A DNA stretch of 64,000 nt from assembly GCA_029449245.1 (NCBI GenBank), contig JANATF010000012.1:930001-994000 (forward strand). Reading direction: 5' to 3'. The notes under the pieces were generated by a model. The model ran no database searches and was not told the origin of the DNA. It was given only the letters and a program-made list of their open reading frames with translations. Positions 42,923 to 53,515 of this stretch are shown in pieces; position 1 is the stretch's first letter; each line of letters begins with the position of its first letter. Both the position numbers and the translations under genes were made by a program. The stretch comes from Mortierella alpina (Eukaryota; Mortierellomycota; Mortierellomycetes; Mortierellales; Mortierellaceae).

Positions 42923-45103
42923 ATGCAACTCTCGGAGCAACCAGAGTTTAACCTGCCGGTCCGCCGTTACTTTGACAATAGGCTTCGTGAACTCGGCTAC
43001 AAGCAGGAGCTGAAGCGCGAGCTGACCTCGTTCACCAACTTTTCAGTCTCGTTTTCAATCGTCTCCATCCTCACGGGTCTGACATCGCTCTACGGCACGG
43101 CCCTGAACTCTGGAGGACCTGCAGTCATCATCTGGGGCTGGGTATGAACAGGAAGCTTCCTTATTGGTTGCGCTGCTCAAGGTTGACAGGGACTGGTGCC
43201 TGGTGCCTGGTGCAAAGCATAGCATAGCATGTTAACCTCCAGTCACCATTCAAATCAAACACATTCTCATAGGTCTTTGTATCTGCCATGTCCATGTGCG
43301 TGGCTGCCTCCATGGCCGAGATCTGTTCCTCTTATCCCACAAGTAAGCATGCATGACCTGCAGAGACGGAAAAGTCGGCGAGCCCTTGGATAGAGCCCGA
43401 AAGAAGAGAGGGAGGGGGAGCGGAGCAGAGCAGAAGAGCAACTCTATTTCACTTTGGCTCCTGCTTGAAAATAATGAACCCTCGTGCTGGCGGGTCTCTG
43501 GTACTGTATCGGCGCAAACAAACCATACACTCACATCCACTCTACCCACTTCCTCTTATGCACTTCACTTAGGTGGTGGATTGTATTACTGGAGCAGCAA
43601 GTAAGTTTCGCTATCAAAACGCTGGAGCATTGTAATGATTGGTGTCGATCCGGTATCTGATAGTCCTCTCTCTTATCACATTTTCCCTTTACGCTTTTCA
43701 GGCTTGCAGGTGAATACGGCCCATTTTATGCGTGGGTAACAGGATGGTGGAACTTGCTCGGCCAGTTTGGTTGCACTGCAGGAATCGACTTTGGACTATC
43801 ACTTCTACTCTGTTCTGTCATCTCGCTCGCTAATGGCTGGGTTTACGAGCGCTGGCATGTAGTCCTCATCTACTTTGTGATCCTCGTGGTCCACGGACTT
43901 ATCAACACGTTCATGGTCAGGTTGATTGCCATCATGAACACCATCTCGGTCTGGGTCCATATCGGAGGCGTGGTCATCATTCTGGTTACGCTTTTGGTCA
44001 AAGCCGAGCACAAGGCTTCAGCTTCGTTCGTCTTTACCCACTTTATCAACAACACCGGATGGAGCAGCAACGTCTACGTAAAGTGGCCATCGTTTTTGCG
44101 CTAGTCTTGTGTGACCCAATTTTTTTTTCTGCAGTCTAACAGTGTCCTTTTCTTCCCATGCCTTTCAATGGTATAGGTTGTTCTGCTGGGTCTTTTGCAA
44201 TCACAATTCACTATGACGGGTTACGACGCATCCGCACACATGACGGAGGAGACTAAGAACGCCGATGTCGCTGGACCCGTGGGTATCCTCATGGCTGTCG
44301 GTGTCTCCTTTGTCGCTGGTCTCGGCTACCTTCTTGCTCTGACCTTCGGCATCCAGGATCTGGACAATGTTCTTAACTCCAAGTACGGCAACCCCATCAC
44401 CCAGATCTTCTTGGACGCCGTCGGCGAGACGGGAGCGTTGCTTTTGCTGTTGATTCTACTTTTGGCCCAATTCTTCTGCGGCAGTGCCTCTGTGACGGCC
44501 AACTCGCGCATGATCTACGCCTTCTCTCGTGATGGAGCCATGCCTGGATCCAAATATTTCCACCGTATCCACCCAACACTCAAGAGTCCCATTTGGGGCA
44601 TCTGGCTGTCCTGCTTCGTCTCGGCGCTGTTGGGACTGTTGTACCTGGCCGACCAGGCTGCCTTCTCAGCCATCACCAGTATTGCAACCATTGGTTTGTA
44701 CATCTCGTACGGCCTGCCAACGTTCTGCAGGATCACTTATGCACGCAATACGTTTGAGAACGGTCCCATCTCGCTGGGCAAACTCAGTATCCCCATGGGT
44801 TGGATCTCCTGCGTGTGGATCTGCATCATCACGGTTCTCTTTGTGCTCCCAGGCGCGAGCCCAGTGACGGAGAAGAACATGAATTACACGGTGGTGATTG
44901 TGGTGGCATCTGCGTGTTACATCTTTGGAAACTGGTACTTCAATGCCCGCCACTGGTTCAAGGGTCCTGTTTCCAACATTGATCTCGAGGACAACGAGAA
45001 CGATTTTGTGGCAGGATCGATGAGCAAGCAGGAGATCATGGAGGAGGAGAACATGAGTGGACAGGCGGTTATCGATGAGAAGGAGAAGCAGGAGATTAAC
45101 TGA
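42923..45103 (+). CDS. Amino-acid / GABA permease, APC superfamily
   Basis: This is a 12-helix plasma-membrane or vacuolar transporter related to fungal GABA/choline-type permeases (UGA4/BAT1-like). Five exons: 42923-43141, 43273-43342, 43573-43600, 43702-44077 and 44177-45103, giving 539 residues, the usual family size. The third exon is only 28 nt. Family features include NFSVSFSIVSILTGLTSLYG at the first helix, the GGP motif in helix 1 (SGGPAVIIWGW), MAEICSSYPTSGGLYYW, TMTGYDASAHMTEETKNA and ANSRMIYAFSRDGAMPGS. The C-terminal tail is acidic and hydrophilic. I start at 42923 because the upstream ATG cannot be joined in frame. The exact substrate (GABA, choline or another amino acid) is not certain. 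Confidence 0.92.
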
Positions 45104-45120
45104 AGAAGAAAGATGAACCG

Positions 45121-45137
45121 CCCCCCCCCCCCCCCCC
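45121..45137 (+). repeat. Poly-C tract (17 C)
   Basis: A run of 17 C, 18 bases after the permease stop codon, in the presumed 3' untranslated region. Confidence 0.9.
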
Positions 45138-45494
45138 ACAAAGCGTATACCCAAGCTTTGCAACGGACGGACAAGTCTTTGAAGTGCAGGATCAGCCCGG
45201 GAAACCCCTTCTTAATATGTACTATTTCTCATAAATTATATAAACAAGTTTATTATATTTCTTGACTAGTTTGTGTGGCAGAGAAGGAGGAGTGAGTTGG
45301 TTCGATGGTATGCCAGATACCATCCTTACGGCGCTATCAAAGCAAGCCGACTTGATGTGTGTTTTGTGAATAGAAGTAAAGATAAGGTCTGTCGAACTTC
45401 CTGACACCCTGCCAGGAACCGAGGTGAGTTATAAAGACACGAAAGGAGGAAGTGGAAGAGGAAGAAAAGGGCGAGGAAAGGCAAAGGTCCATTT

Positions 45495-46664
45495 CTAATC
45501 CTTGCTGAAGCGGCTGATGAATCGACGCTTGTTGGCAGCGACTGCAGGCGCAGTGACAGTGATGGGCTTGCGAGCAGCAAAGTAAGCCTGACCCCAGTCA
45601 CCGTCCGAGACGGAGATCTCCTTGATCAACGGGGAGCTATAATTTTTTTTTTTTTCAAAGTGGAGGAAACAGAGATTGTCAGTTAGAAAGAATAGTTTTT
45701 TCAAAGTGATGCCAGATGTTGTGGATACTACTGAAGGAGCGAGAAGAGGATAACAAAGACAAAAAAAAGGACTTACCTGGGACCATAATTGGCGAGCAAT
45801 GGCGCGACTCCAGAGAGCGAGCCGCCGTTGACACCTTGGATGACGATGTCTGAGCAAGAAGAGTACATTTCGCGATTGCCCTCGTTGTTGTTCCAGATAA
45901 GGTTCAGGATCGCGTTACCCGAGGGCGCGTTCGCGGGCAGAGTGAAGGGAAGCGTGAACGTGATACCGTTGGACGCGGTCGACATGCAGGTTTGGAAGAG
46001 ATCCTATATAAAACCAACAAAAATACACGTTTGAGCGATCATTGAACTTGTTTGTCTGCTGATAAATGATGTTCATGCAGCATACCTGGAAGACGACCCA
46101 TGTCTTTCCATTGTCGTAAGAAAGAGTCCATTGACAGCTAAGCAGAGGCGAGTGGTAAAAGAATAGGGGTGTGAATAAGCAGAAGATGGGCCCGAAGAGC
46201 GTATCGAGCCACAAAAAGGGTCAGAGTGAACAAGAGTTGTACCTTCCACCTTTATGGTAGGCGCCAATATCCATGGTGGCCTGGACAGTCTGACCTGCCT
46301 GATAGACGGGACGCGTGCCAGCAAAGGAGGATGGCCACTTGCACATGGGGTTGTTGATGCGGTCCTGTAAAAAGAAAAAAAATGAAAATGAGACGTTGCA
46401 AATTCCAAAAATGCGTGGCAATGGAGGCATGAATGGTTACTAAAGTGCCAAACGAGTGAAAGGCCATGGATAAGGAGGGCTTACATGTGTGCCAATGGGC
46501 GACCGGATATCATAGTCAATCAGCTCCCACTCGCCAGGGCCGGGTTGAGGGCAATCCCAGTAAGGACCGCGACGTGGGCAAGGCTGGCGGAATGAGATGT
46601 GGGCCTCTGTTAGGAGGGCGCATCCTGAAAGGAGAACTGTGACAATGGCGAAAAACGACTTCAT
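45495..46664 (-). CDS. Secreted AA11-like lytic polysaccharide monooxygenase
   Basis: LPMOs are copper enzymes that cut crystalline polysaccharides oxidatively; AA11 enzymes act on chitin. Five exons: 46664-46485, 46364-46243, 46137-46086, 46003-45777 and 45636-45495, giving 240 residues. A 21-residue signal peptide (MKSFFAIVTVLLSGCALLTE A) ends exactly before His22, which would be the N-terminal copper-binding histidine of the mature protein. The second brace histidine is probably His97 in AYHKGGSCQ, spanning an exon junction. The motif NREMYSSC (about 161-168) matches the NREMY signature of AA11-type proteins and supplies a likely axial tyrosine. At least six cysteines suggest disulfides. 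The short basic tail lacks a binding module. Assignment to AA11 rather than a related LPMO family is by motif only. Confidence 0.8.
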
Positions 46665-46793
46665 GTTGATGTGCGTGGGCAAAAGCTGTATTCACAAAAG
46701 GAGGCAGAGAAGAGATGTGGAGAAAGTAGGGGTGGGTTGATGAGCAATATCAGGGTAGGACAGGTAGATGGGGTGCAAGGAGCAGAGCCTAGG

Positions 46794-46801
46794 TTTTTAT
46801 A
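46794..46801 (-). promoter_or_regulatory. TATA box of the LPMO gene
   Basis: TATAAAAA on the minus strand about 130 bases upstream of the LPMO start codon. Spacing fits a fungal core promoter with a short leader. Confidence 0.5.
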
Positions 46802-49314
46802 CAAAACTAGAACAGCAACCCCTCGGCCTTTTCTCTTGCTCTTGGCGGGCTAAGGTCGATACACCGGTCGAGTTGGAGTGTTTACCCCAGTTTTGGTTTA
46901 TTCGACTACACTACTATTGTTGCGTTTTACTGTGAATATGCCGCCTCACAAGACCCTGCTTTCCGTTCTGAAATACATAATGCGATCGAGCATCTCAACA
47001 GCGATAAGATGGCTCTGCTAGAGACGGGAGATATGACCATTGTTGAACTTTGGTGTTCCCTACCAGGACAATGCCATGTTTTGCTGCTCTCAAAACAGTT
47101 GTCATTCTCTGGCCTTTGGTCCTAACGCCTTCTTTGCTCTGTGTTGAATGACGCCGGCCAAATTTTCCATCCACGCCGACGCCGGCACGCTTCCAGCTGT
47201 TTGTGCTGATCTTGGTGGGCTGACTAGGGGGAAACAATCTTTGATGATACACAGGAAAAAGAATGCAATTGAACGTAGACCTGCCTTTGAGACAGGTCCA
47301 GATATGCTAGAGAATTGTTTGCGACGTTCTAGCAGCCTGCGATTAAGTTCGTTGCCTGGCGCTCTATATCACACATCACGCGCTCCAATTGGCCGTTCCT
47401 CCAAATGACCCGTGGAAAGAGCAAGGGAAAAACACAAACAGACGCGTGTTATATCGATGGCATTTGGCTAGCGTAGACAACTCTCAGGGGAATGGTGGAG
47501 TAAGATGGTTACACGACCGCCTTATCAACCCGCGATCTCAAAAACAAATCATCGTTCACTTCACGCTCTCAAAGGATCATACAATTGTTGCTCCAGTGAC
47601 AAAAGAAAGTTTGCCGTGGGCATTTTCGAGTAATCTGCAACCATGAACCCTCTTTTCTCTTGTTACGGCCATGTCCTTTGCAATGGTGTTACTTTACCTT
47701 AATTGTAGCGCAACAGTACAGCATGTACAATATATGCAATAGGTAGGCGATAGGGTTAGATAGTAGGCAGTTGGACCAAAGAAATTGAATGAGGTCAATC
47801 ACTTACCTAGAGATTTCCAGATATCGTAAACAGATGCATCTCGTTCTCGCAGCTTGTGGGAACTTTGTTGCTCTAGCTTTCCACGGATACTGTGAAAAAG
47901 GAGACCAAAAACTCGATATCCATGGCACATTCATTTCGAAGAGTCTCGACGTTTGTGCGAGTTCAGTGCTTGTGTGTCCGGACTGACAACACTAAAAAAA
48001 ACACATACACGCGCGCACACGGTAGGTTGGGCGTACAGAATGTCGCCAGATGATGCAGTCTTATCAAAGGCATGACCAGGATGCTGCATGCAGGTCGGTC
48101 CGATTTCCGCAATCGTTGTTTGATCTACAGCACAATAGCCAATCGTGTGTTCATAGTCCTCCTTCAATTACTGTACCTTGGTTGGTTTTTCCTTTTTGCA
48201 AACAGTCTCCACCCTCCCTTGAGCTGTATCCACCAGCTTCTCTCAACCTGCAGGTACAAATTTCATTCTTGGCATAGTTTTAATACATAACACAATTAAA
48301 GAACGTCATTTACAGCTTCGGCATGCATCAGCGTATCGGCTCTGCGGACTTCTAGGCTATCCACGATAGACCCTGTGCCATGTATCTCTCTTCAATCCAT
48401 TGTTGCCCCCCCCCCCCCCCCCCCAACTGTATTGACACATTGTCATCAACACCATCTCTGGAGGATGAGAATTACTTAATTGTTTCTAATGTGATCACAA
48501 TTTGGTTCCGAAAATTCGTCAACCATTCCTACTACTGGCTAATATCCTGCAAAGCTGAAAACGATAACGATTCAATATTGACCATATCTCGACATAGAGC
48601 TTGGCGCCGACAGCAGCTCTTTGTTCAGTCGCGTCGATCGCAAGCAAGGCTAGACCCCTCCCACCTTTGCACTGACCTCTTCCACAGTGTCCATGATTCT
48701 CAGTCCAAAAAAAAAGGAATGGTTGTTCTAGTCCTGTGAATTGCCTGAACTCGTTTTCGCGAAAAGAAAAAAGAGGGTTCGCTCAAATACAAAAAAAAAT
48801 ATCGATCAGGACCGACGACGACCCACCACGCACGAACGAGTCAATCCATTCGCCTCGCCATTCAGAGAACACGTAGTACTGTAACAAAAGCGCATTTGTT
48901 TTACATAATCGAGAGTACAATGGGACCTGAACTCAAGCGTTGTGTTTGCACTCGGGTCTTTTTGCAAAAACACGCTCATCATTCTTAGGGGTGGGTTCGT
49001 TCCGCAATGAAGTTCTTATTTCATACAAATAACATCCATGAATAAACCTGCTACCTGTTTTCACACTACATCTCCGTTGAATCGATTTTCTCCATCGAAA
49101 AGTGTATGCCTTTTAAAAATCTTGAACGCGTGCACCATAACCACCAATTGCCGCCGCCAGGGGTAGTGCTTGGTGTCGGAGGTATGAAGGTCGGTCAAAA
49201 TTGACCACCACAAAGAGGAAAATCATTTTTCAATGAAAAAAAAAATCACCTCTCGCCTTTATATTGAAGAGGCGCTAATGGTTGAGAGCATGCAAGGTTC
49301 CAAAAAACCTCCTG
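46802..49314. other. Intergenic region between the LPMO and PIG-X genes
   Basis: About 2.5 kb in which I see no gene. Frames up to about 85 codons are open but have no recognisable similarity. It contains a run of 19 C at 48406-48424 and several A-tracts (for example 48789-48800). The part near 46800-47000 is the LPMO promoter flank; the part near 49000-49300 is the 3' flank of PIG-X. Confidence 0.5.
48406..48424 (+). repeat. Poly-C tract (19 C)
   Basis: The longest of three uninterrupted C runs in the window, all with C on the plus strand and all outside coding exons. Confidence 0.9.
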
Positions 49315-51334
49315 CTAATCCTGTTTCCCTTTCCCAGTCTTGCGGCTGGCCACGGACTTGATCAATGCCAATGTCACCGCCAAGGTTCCTGCAGCAGCCA
49401 TGATAAATGTTGCCATCCGGACTAAATCCAAATCCCGCAACTGGCCCACGGGCACCGACACATGAGCATCTGGGAAGTACTTCGGGATGGGCTCTGGGAT
49501 CAAAAACCGGAAGCTGACTGCATCTTCCTTGCCAGGTTCGCCACCTGAAAAGAGGACCTCGAGGGGTAAGGGTATGATTTGGAACAGCTTTTTGGCAGCC
49601 GCAGCGGCAATTTCGTCCTCCGAGTTTCCAACAGAAGGGCATGTCCATGCGACAAGGGGCCAGGGAACCGAGACGTTGACGTGACTGGCAGGGTTCTCTG
49701 CAGAGACTGGAGGCTGATACCGCATATGCATAGGAATGTCCACAGTGGAAGTATAAGATGTTGCTCCCTTGCCTGCTTTGAGATCCAACGTCGCCTCTGT
49801 CATGTTGGCAATCTTCCATCTCGAGGTCATGTCATAGTCCTCCTCTGGCTGGACCTTGACCATGACAAGACTTCCCCACCCGTTTACCACGCCCACTGGC
49901 TTTTCCAGATCCGTCTCACCAAAGACGGTGGCGTGTCCGATCTCGGGCGCGAGCCCCTGGAGCTGGAACGGGTCGACAAAGATGCCTGGAGGTAGAATTT
50001 GCACAACATAAAGTTCACAGCCGGCCGTAGTCGCTGCGAGATAAGGATTCGAATGAATGGTGGTGACCGAGTGCGGATGGAATGTTTGCGCAGGCGTCAT
50101 TGTAGAGGTGTATCCGTGACCGATGGCGCGAATTTTGCCTGTGGCAAAGTCGCGTTTGTGGGGTGGGAAAACTGGAGATCGAGTCTGGATGAGTGCCTCG
50201 CTGACGACCTCACCGTCAGCATCCATCTTCACGGTTGCGCCCAAGAAATGGTCGATTACAGCGTTCTCCTGCTCTGTCACCTCGCGGTAGAACCAGCCAA
50301 CCTCAACCACCCTGTCAGTCTTTTCGTTAAATGTAATCTGGGCCGTGTTTTGGCTATCGCTGCTTTCCTCGCCGTTATTACTGCTGCTCCCGACTGACCA
50401 GATCACTTTCAGAGTGACCTTGGAGTTGTGGAGGACTAAATCGATCAAGGCTGGTCCCGTTGTTTTGGACCCAGACTGCTGCTGCGAGATGAGCGACGAT
50501 AAGAGCGATGATGAAGACAAGAAAGTAGGCGGTGCTTCAGTCTTGTGGATGTAGCGGTGATTTTGGATATGGACCATGTCCTGCGCGTTGATGCCAGTCT
50601 CCTGTGCTCCGTTGCCTTGCTGCTGTTGCAGTTGTTTCTCGAGCCGTATCGTGTCAAACTCCCGACAGTCCACGCCGCCTACAAGTTCTGCGAGATCTGG
50701 GCAGTGCTCGTTCCACAGTTCAGCAAAGTTGTCGCTGTGTTGGCGGAAGAAGTGGACAACATAGAAGTACAATTAGCGATCGTATCAACGTGGAACACAG
50801 ACTTCCGGAGGTCTCATTCTGAGTAGTTTCGTCGAGTTACCTTGTCACCGCCAAATGGAATCCAGGAGTGAACGTTGGTGTAAATGGTGGGCGGAGGAGA
50901 GGTGCGTTGCTTGCATACCACTGCAAATGCACCTTGCCACCGGCGCTTGTCCTCTTTGCTGCATCCGATCGAATCTAGTTTGAAGTTGTTGACGAATCCA
51001 TCGATCAACTTCGACGCATTGACAAAAAAAAAAATCCTCGGAATGCACCGTTCTGCATTGATCCTGCTTTTCTCCCCCTTACCTCCCTTACCTCCCCAGT
51101 CGCGGCATGGATAATTCCCTGAAGAGATCCTCTGACTTCCCATTCCCGAAACCCGTTCAGGCCAATGACCTTGACCTGATGACGCGCCACTTTGAGGTTG
51201 TCGTCGGACGGCTCGACAGGCAGGGTGGAGAAGAAGGAATGGCGATGCTGCAAAGTTGGGTCGACTGGGTCGGCCATGACGGCGACCATGCTCAAGGCAA
51301 GCAAGGTCGCGGCTGAAAGAGACAGGGTCAGCAT
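49315..51334 (-). CDS. PBN1: PIG-X / PBN1, GPI mannosyltransferase I subunit
   Basis: PIG-X/Pbn1 stabilises the ER enzyme that adds the first mannose to GPI anchors. Exon 1 (51334-51092) begins with a signal peptide (MLTLSLSAATLLALSMVAVM). Exon 2 is 51008-50841. The last exon ends at the stop 49315-49317. Diagnostic stretches in the last exon are PPGIFVDPFQLQGL and MHMRYQPPVSAENPASHVNV followed by PWPLVAWTCP. A C-terminal membrane helix (TFIMAAAGTLAVTLALIKSV) with a basic tail completes the type I topology. The junction between exons 2 and 3 is unsettled: the best-looking acceptor (before 50734) does not match the phase of the exon 2 donor, while an in-phase AG lies before 50706. With the latter the protein is about 600 residues. 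Exon 1 has two frame-equivalent donors 9 bases apart. Confidence 0.83.
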
Positions 51335-51764
51335 GGATGGGCGATGTAAGTTGTGGAAATGTCAAAGAGAGAAAGAGAGAAAACGAAAAGAGGGGACGAG
51401 GGGAAGAGAAGAATACAGGACGAGCCAATGAAATGCACTTGATATTCAACGCGTTATGCACATAGGAATCTGATAGATAGGAATTTGATAGACAGGCATG
51501 TCGACCAGCTCGGTTGTTTGAACAAAGCAAATGCGTGGTTTATTGAGTGCAGGTGCCTTTGCATTTCATCATTATATGGTACAAAGGATGGGTCGTTACT
51601 TGAGAGAACGAGTGAAGAAATCGGTCTCTCCTAGGAACATAGAAAAACGTGCTTGCTGGCTGGGTCGCGGAAAGGCAAGGGACCAGACGGGAGGGGAGTG
51701 GGGTTCGATTCTTGAAGGCTCTTGGTCGACTGGATGTCTTGAAAAGGTGATGTTCCCCTATTTT
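51335..51764. other. Gap between PIG-X and the NDUFA4-like gene
   Basis: This region lies upstream of PIG-X on the minus strand and downstream of the small NDUFA4-like gene. It has a purine-rich stretch (about 51355-51420), which is a C+T-rich leader for PIG-X. I see no further gene. Confidence 0.5.
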
Positions 51765-51941
51765 TTATGCGGCGCGCGGGCGGGGGACATGGGAAAGGCG
51801 CAGGTGGGGGTCGGTGACAAGCTTGCGGAAGGCCATGTAGGTGCCGCCAATGGAGGCTCCGGTGACGACTGCGACAAGGGGGTAGACCTCAGTGGGGGCC
51901 TTCATGCCGCGCATGGACTGTCTGATGAATTCGGCAAGCAT
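51765..51941 (-). CDS. Small NDUFA4/MLRQ (B12D-like) mitochondrial membrane protein
   Basis: This is a single-exon 58-residue gene. The sequence has an amphipathic N terminus (MLAEFIRQSMRGMK), then a central helix within YPLVAVVTGASIGGTYMAFR, followed by a short Pro/Arg-rich tail. The YPLVAVV...GGTYMxxR pattern is that of the NDUFA4/MLRQ/B12D family, single-span inner-membrane proteins linked to cytochrome c oxidase or complex I. A TATA box lies about 170 bases upstream. It is compact and strongly codon-biased toward C-ending codons, as expected for an abundantly expressed mitochondrial subunit. I chose the first of three in-frame ATGs. Confidence 0.75.
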   Translation of the reverse strand: MLAEFIRQSMRGMKAPTEVYPLVAVVTGASIGGTYMAFRKLVTDPHLRLSHVPRPRAA

Positions 51942-52111
51942 ATTGAGAGGTGTGAGAATGGAAGCGAGAGAGAGGGGTAGGCTGTGCTTGAAGTGTGTGA
52001 AGATTGCAGGTGGGCTGAGTTGCTTGTTTGCTGTAGAAACTGGAGATGGTGATGATGAAGATTGATGAGGAGATAGGGGTAGAAGAGAAGGTAAGCACAG
52101 AACCCTCCTGG

Positions 52112-52119
52112 TTTATATA
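52112..52119 (-). promoter_or_regulatory. TATA box of the NDUFA4-like gene
   Basis: TATATAAA on the minus strand about 170 bases upstream of the small gene's start, with a C+T-rich leader between them. Confidence 0.55.
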
Positions 52120-53515
52120 AGCGAGCAGGACTCGGCCAAGATTGTCATCAGATGCCGTTAGCAGGCTGTGTCTCTCCTGTCCATGGAACGATGTCTCTTT
52201 CCAGGTGCCTCTTCCTGACACCCGAGAGCATGGCCTGTTGTCCTTGCCCAAATGTCCCACCGTCATCTGTCCCACATAGTGCCGGTCAAATGGCCGTGCG
52301 AGCCTGGGTTTCACTGTCCGCTTTTGGCCCAGCGACTGAAGTCAGTGGTATCCATATTTGACCGAATCTAAAGTTCGGAAAGCTCATTTGGCATAAGTTG
52401 GACTCCTAGGCTTCTCGGATGTTGATTGCCATCTTTGCTCGGACCAGCACGTTCGATCAGGTTCGCCCAGGTTCGCCCAGGTCCCCGTCAGCACCCCTTC
52501 TTCTCTTTGTCTCTCAACGGGTCGGCTTGGCACTACAACTAGCGTGCTGTATTCGCCTATTTTATCTCTCCCTCCCTCTCTCACCCCTCCGCTGTGCTGC
52601 GCGTCTCTGGTTTAGAGGACAAAGTCATTGTTACTTTCTCGATATCAGCTTCCCATTCATGTGCATCGCTTTCTCCTTTTGAGTCGCCTCAATTGCTCCT
52701 GCATTGAACAAATGTGGCCAGCTGTCTTTTCTTCGCGCGTGGGGTGGATCCAACTCAATACAGTCAATTCTCTATATTAAGGAATCCATCGATCCTCAGT
52801 CGCTCCTTACCCATGTGCATGGGCTACTGTACTCCTGTCTTCCATCCAAAGGTCTCGACAACTCAAAAACGAAAGAATGACCAGGTGTTAGCCAGTGAGT
52901 GTGAGTTAGGAGGCGCTGGAGGGCAGCACGAAAATCTCTCAGTTGAGACCTGCTGATCCAAAAGTGGACCGACCAAACTCGGACCGATCAATTTGGACAA
53001 CCTTGTGTATTTGTACGTGCAAATACAAAAGAAGTTTGTCATGCAGCCATGCAAAGTTTTCGCTATTGCATACGCATTTATGCATTTGCTCAAACGCATA
53101 CAGCCGAAAATTGTGCCGAACCCCCACGCCCTCACGCATCCTATCATGGTCTATACCCTTCCGTCAACCAGTTGCAGAGCCTCCTCAAGGGTCATTGATC
53201 AAGAAGGGTTGTAAGGACCCCAACTCTCCTAACCAATCTGCCCTGCCCTTCCAACCAATCTGCCTTGCTCTTCATCCTATGTATCACCTGCTTTGTATTG
53301 ATAGGCTGACTATTACAACGTGCACCACAATGCCAATCAATGCAAGGCTGCTACACCTGTCGGTTACCCCCTCCGCATGCGCCGCATGTGGGATGTTGCA
53401 GTGACGTTGTTGTTGAGTGAAGAGGAAAACAATAATAAAGAAAAGTAAACTTAGCCGTTGATATAATGAACGACGACTCAATTGAAATAGTTTGCTGTTT
53501 ATTCTCCTGAGGATA
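52120..53515. other. Intergenic region
   Basis: About 1.4 kb with no supportable gene. A short inverted repeat, GTATTTG-TACGTG-CAAATAC, occurs at about 53007-53026, and a direct repeat of AGGTTCGCCC at about 52459-52479. The left part is upstream of the small mitochondrial gene. Confidence 0.45.

Noticed and set aside
47148-47646. Two short overlapping frames in the LPMO to PIG-X gap as genes
   Set aside because: Both lack homology, splice partners and promoter signals, and one starts from a non-ATG codon.
53007-53026. Short inverted repeat as a transposon end or terminator
   Set aside because: The 7-bp arms with a 6-base loop are too short, and no partner copy is seen elsewhere in the window.
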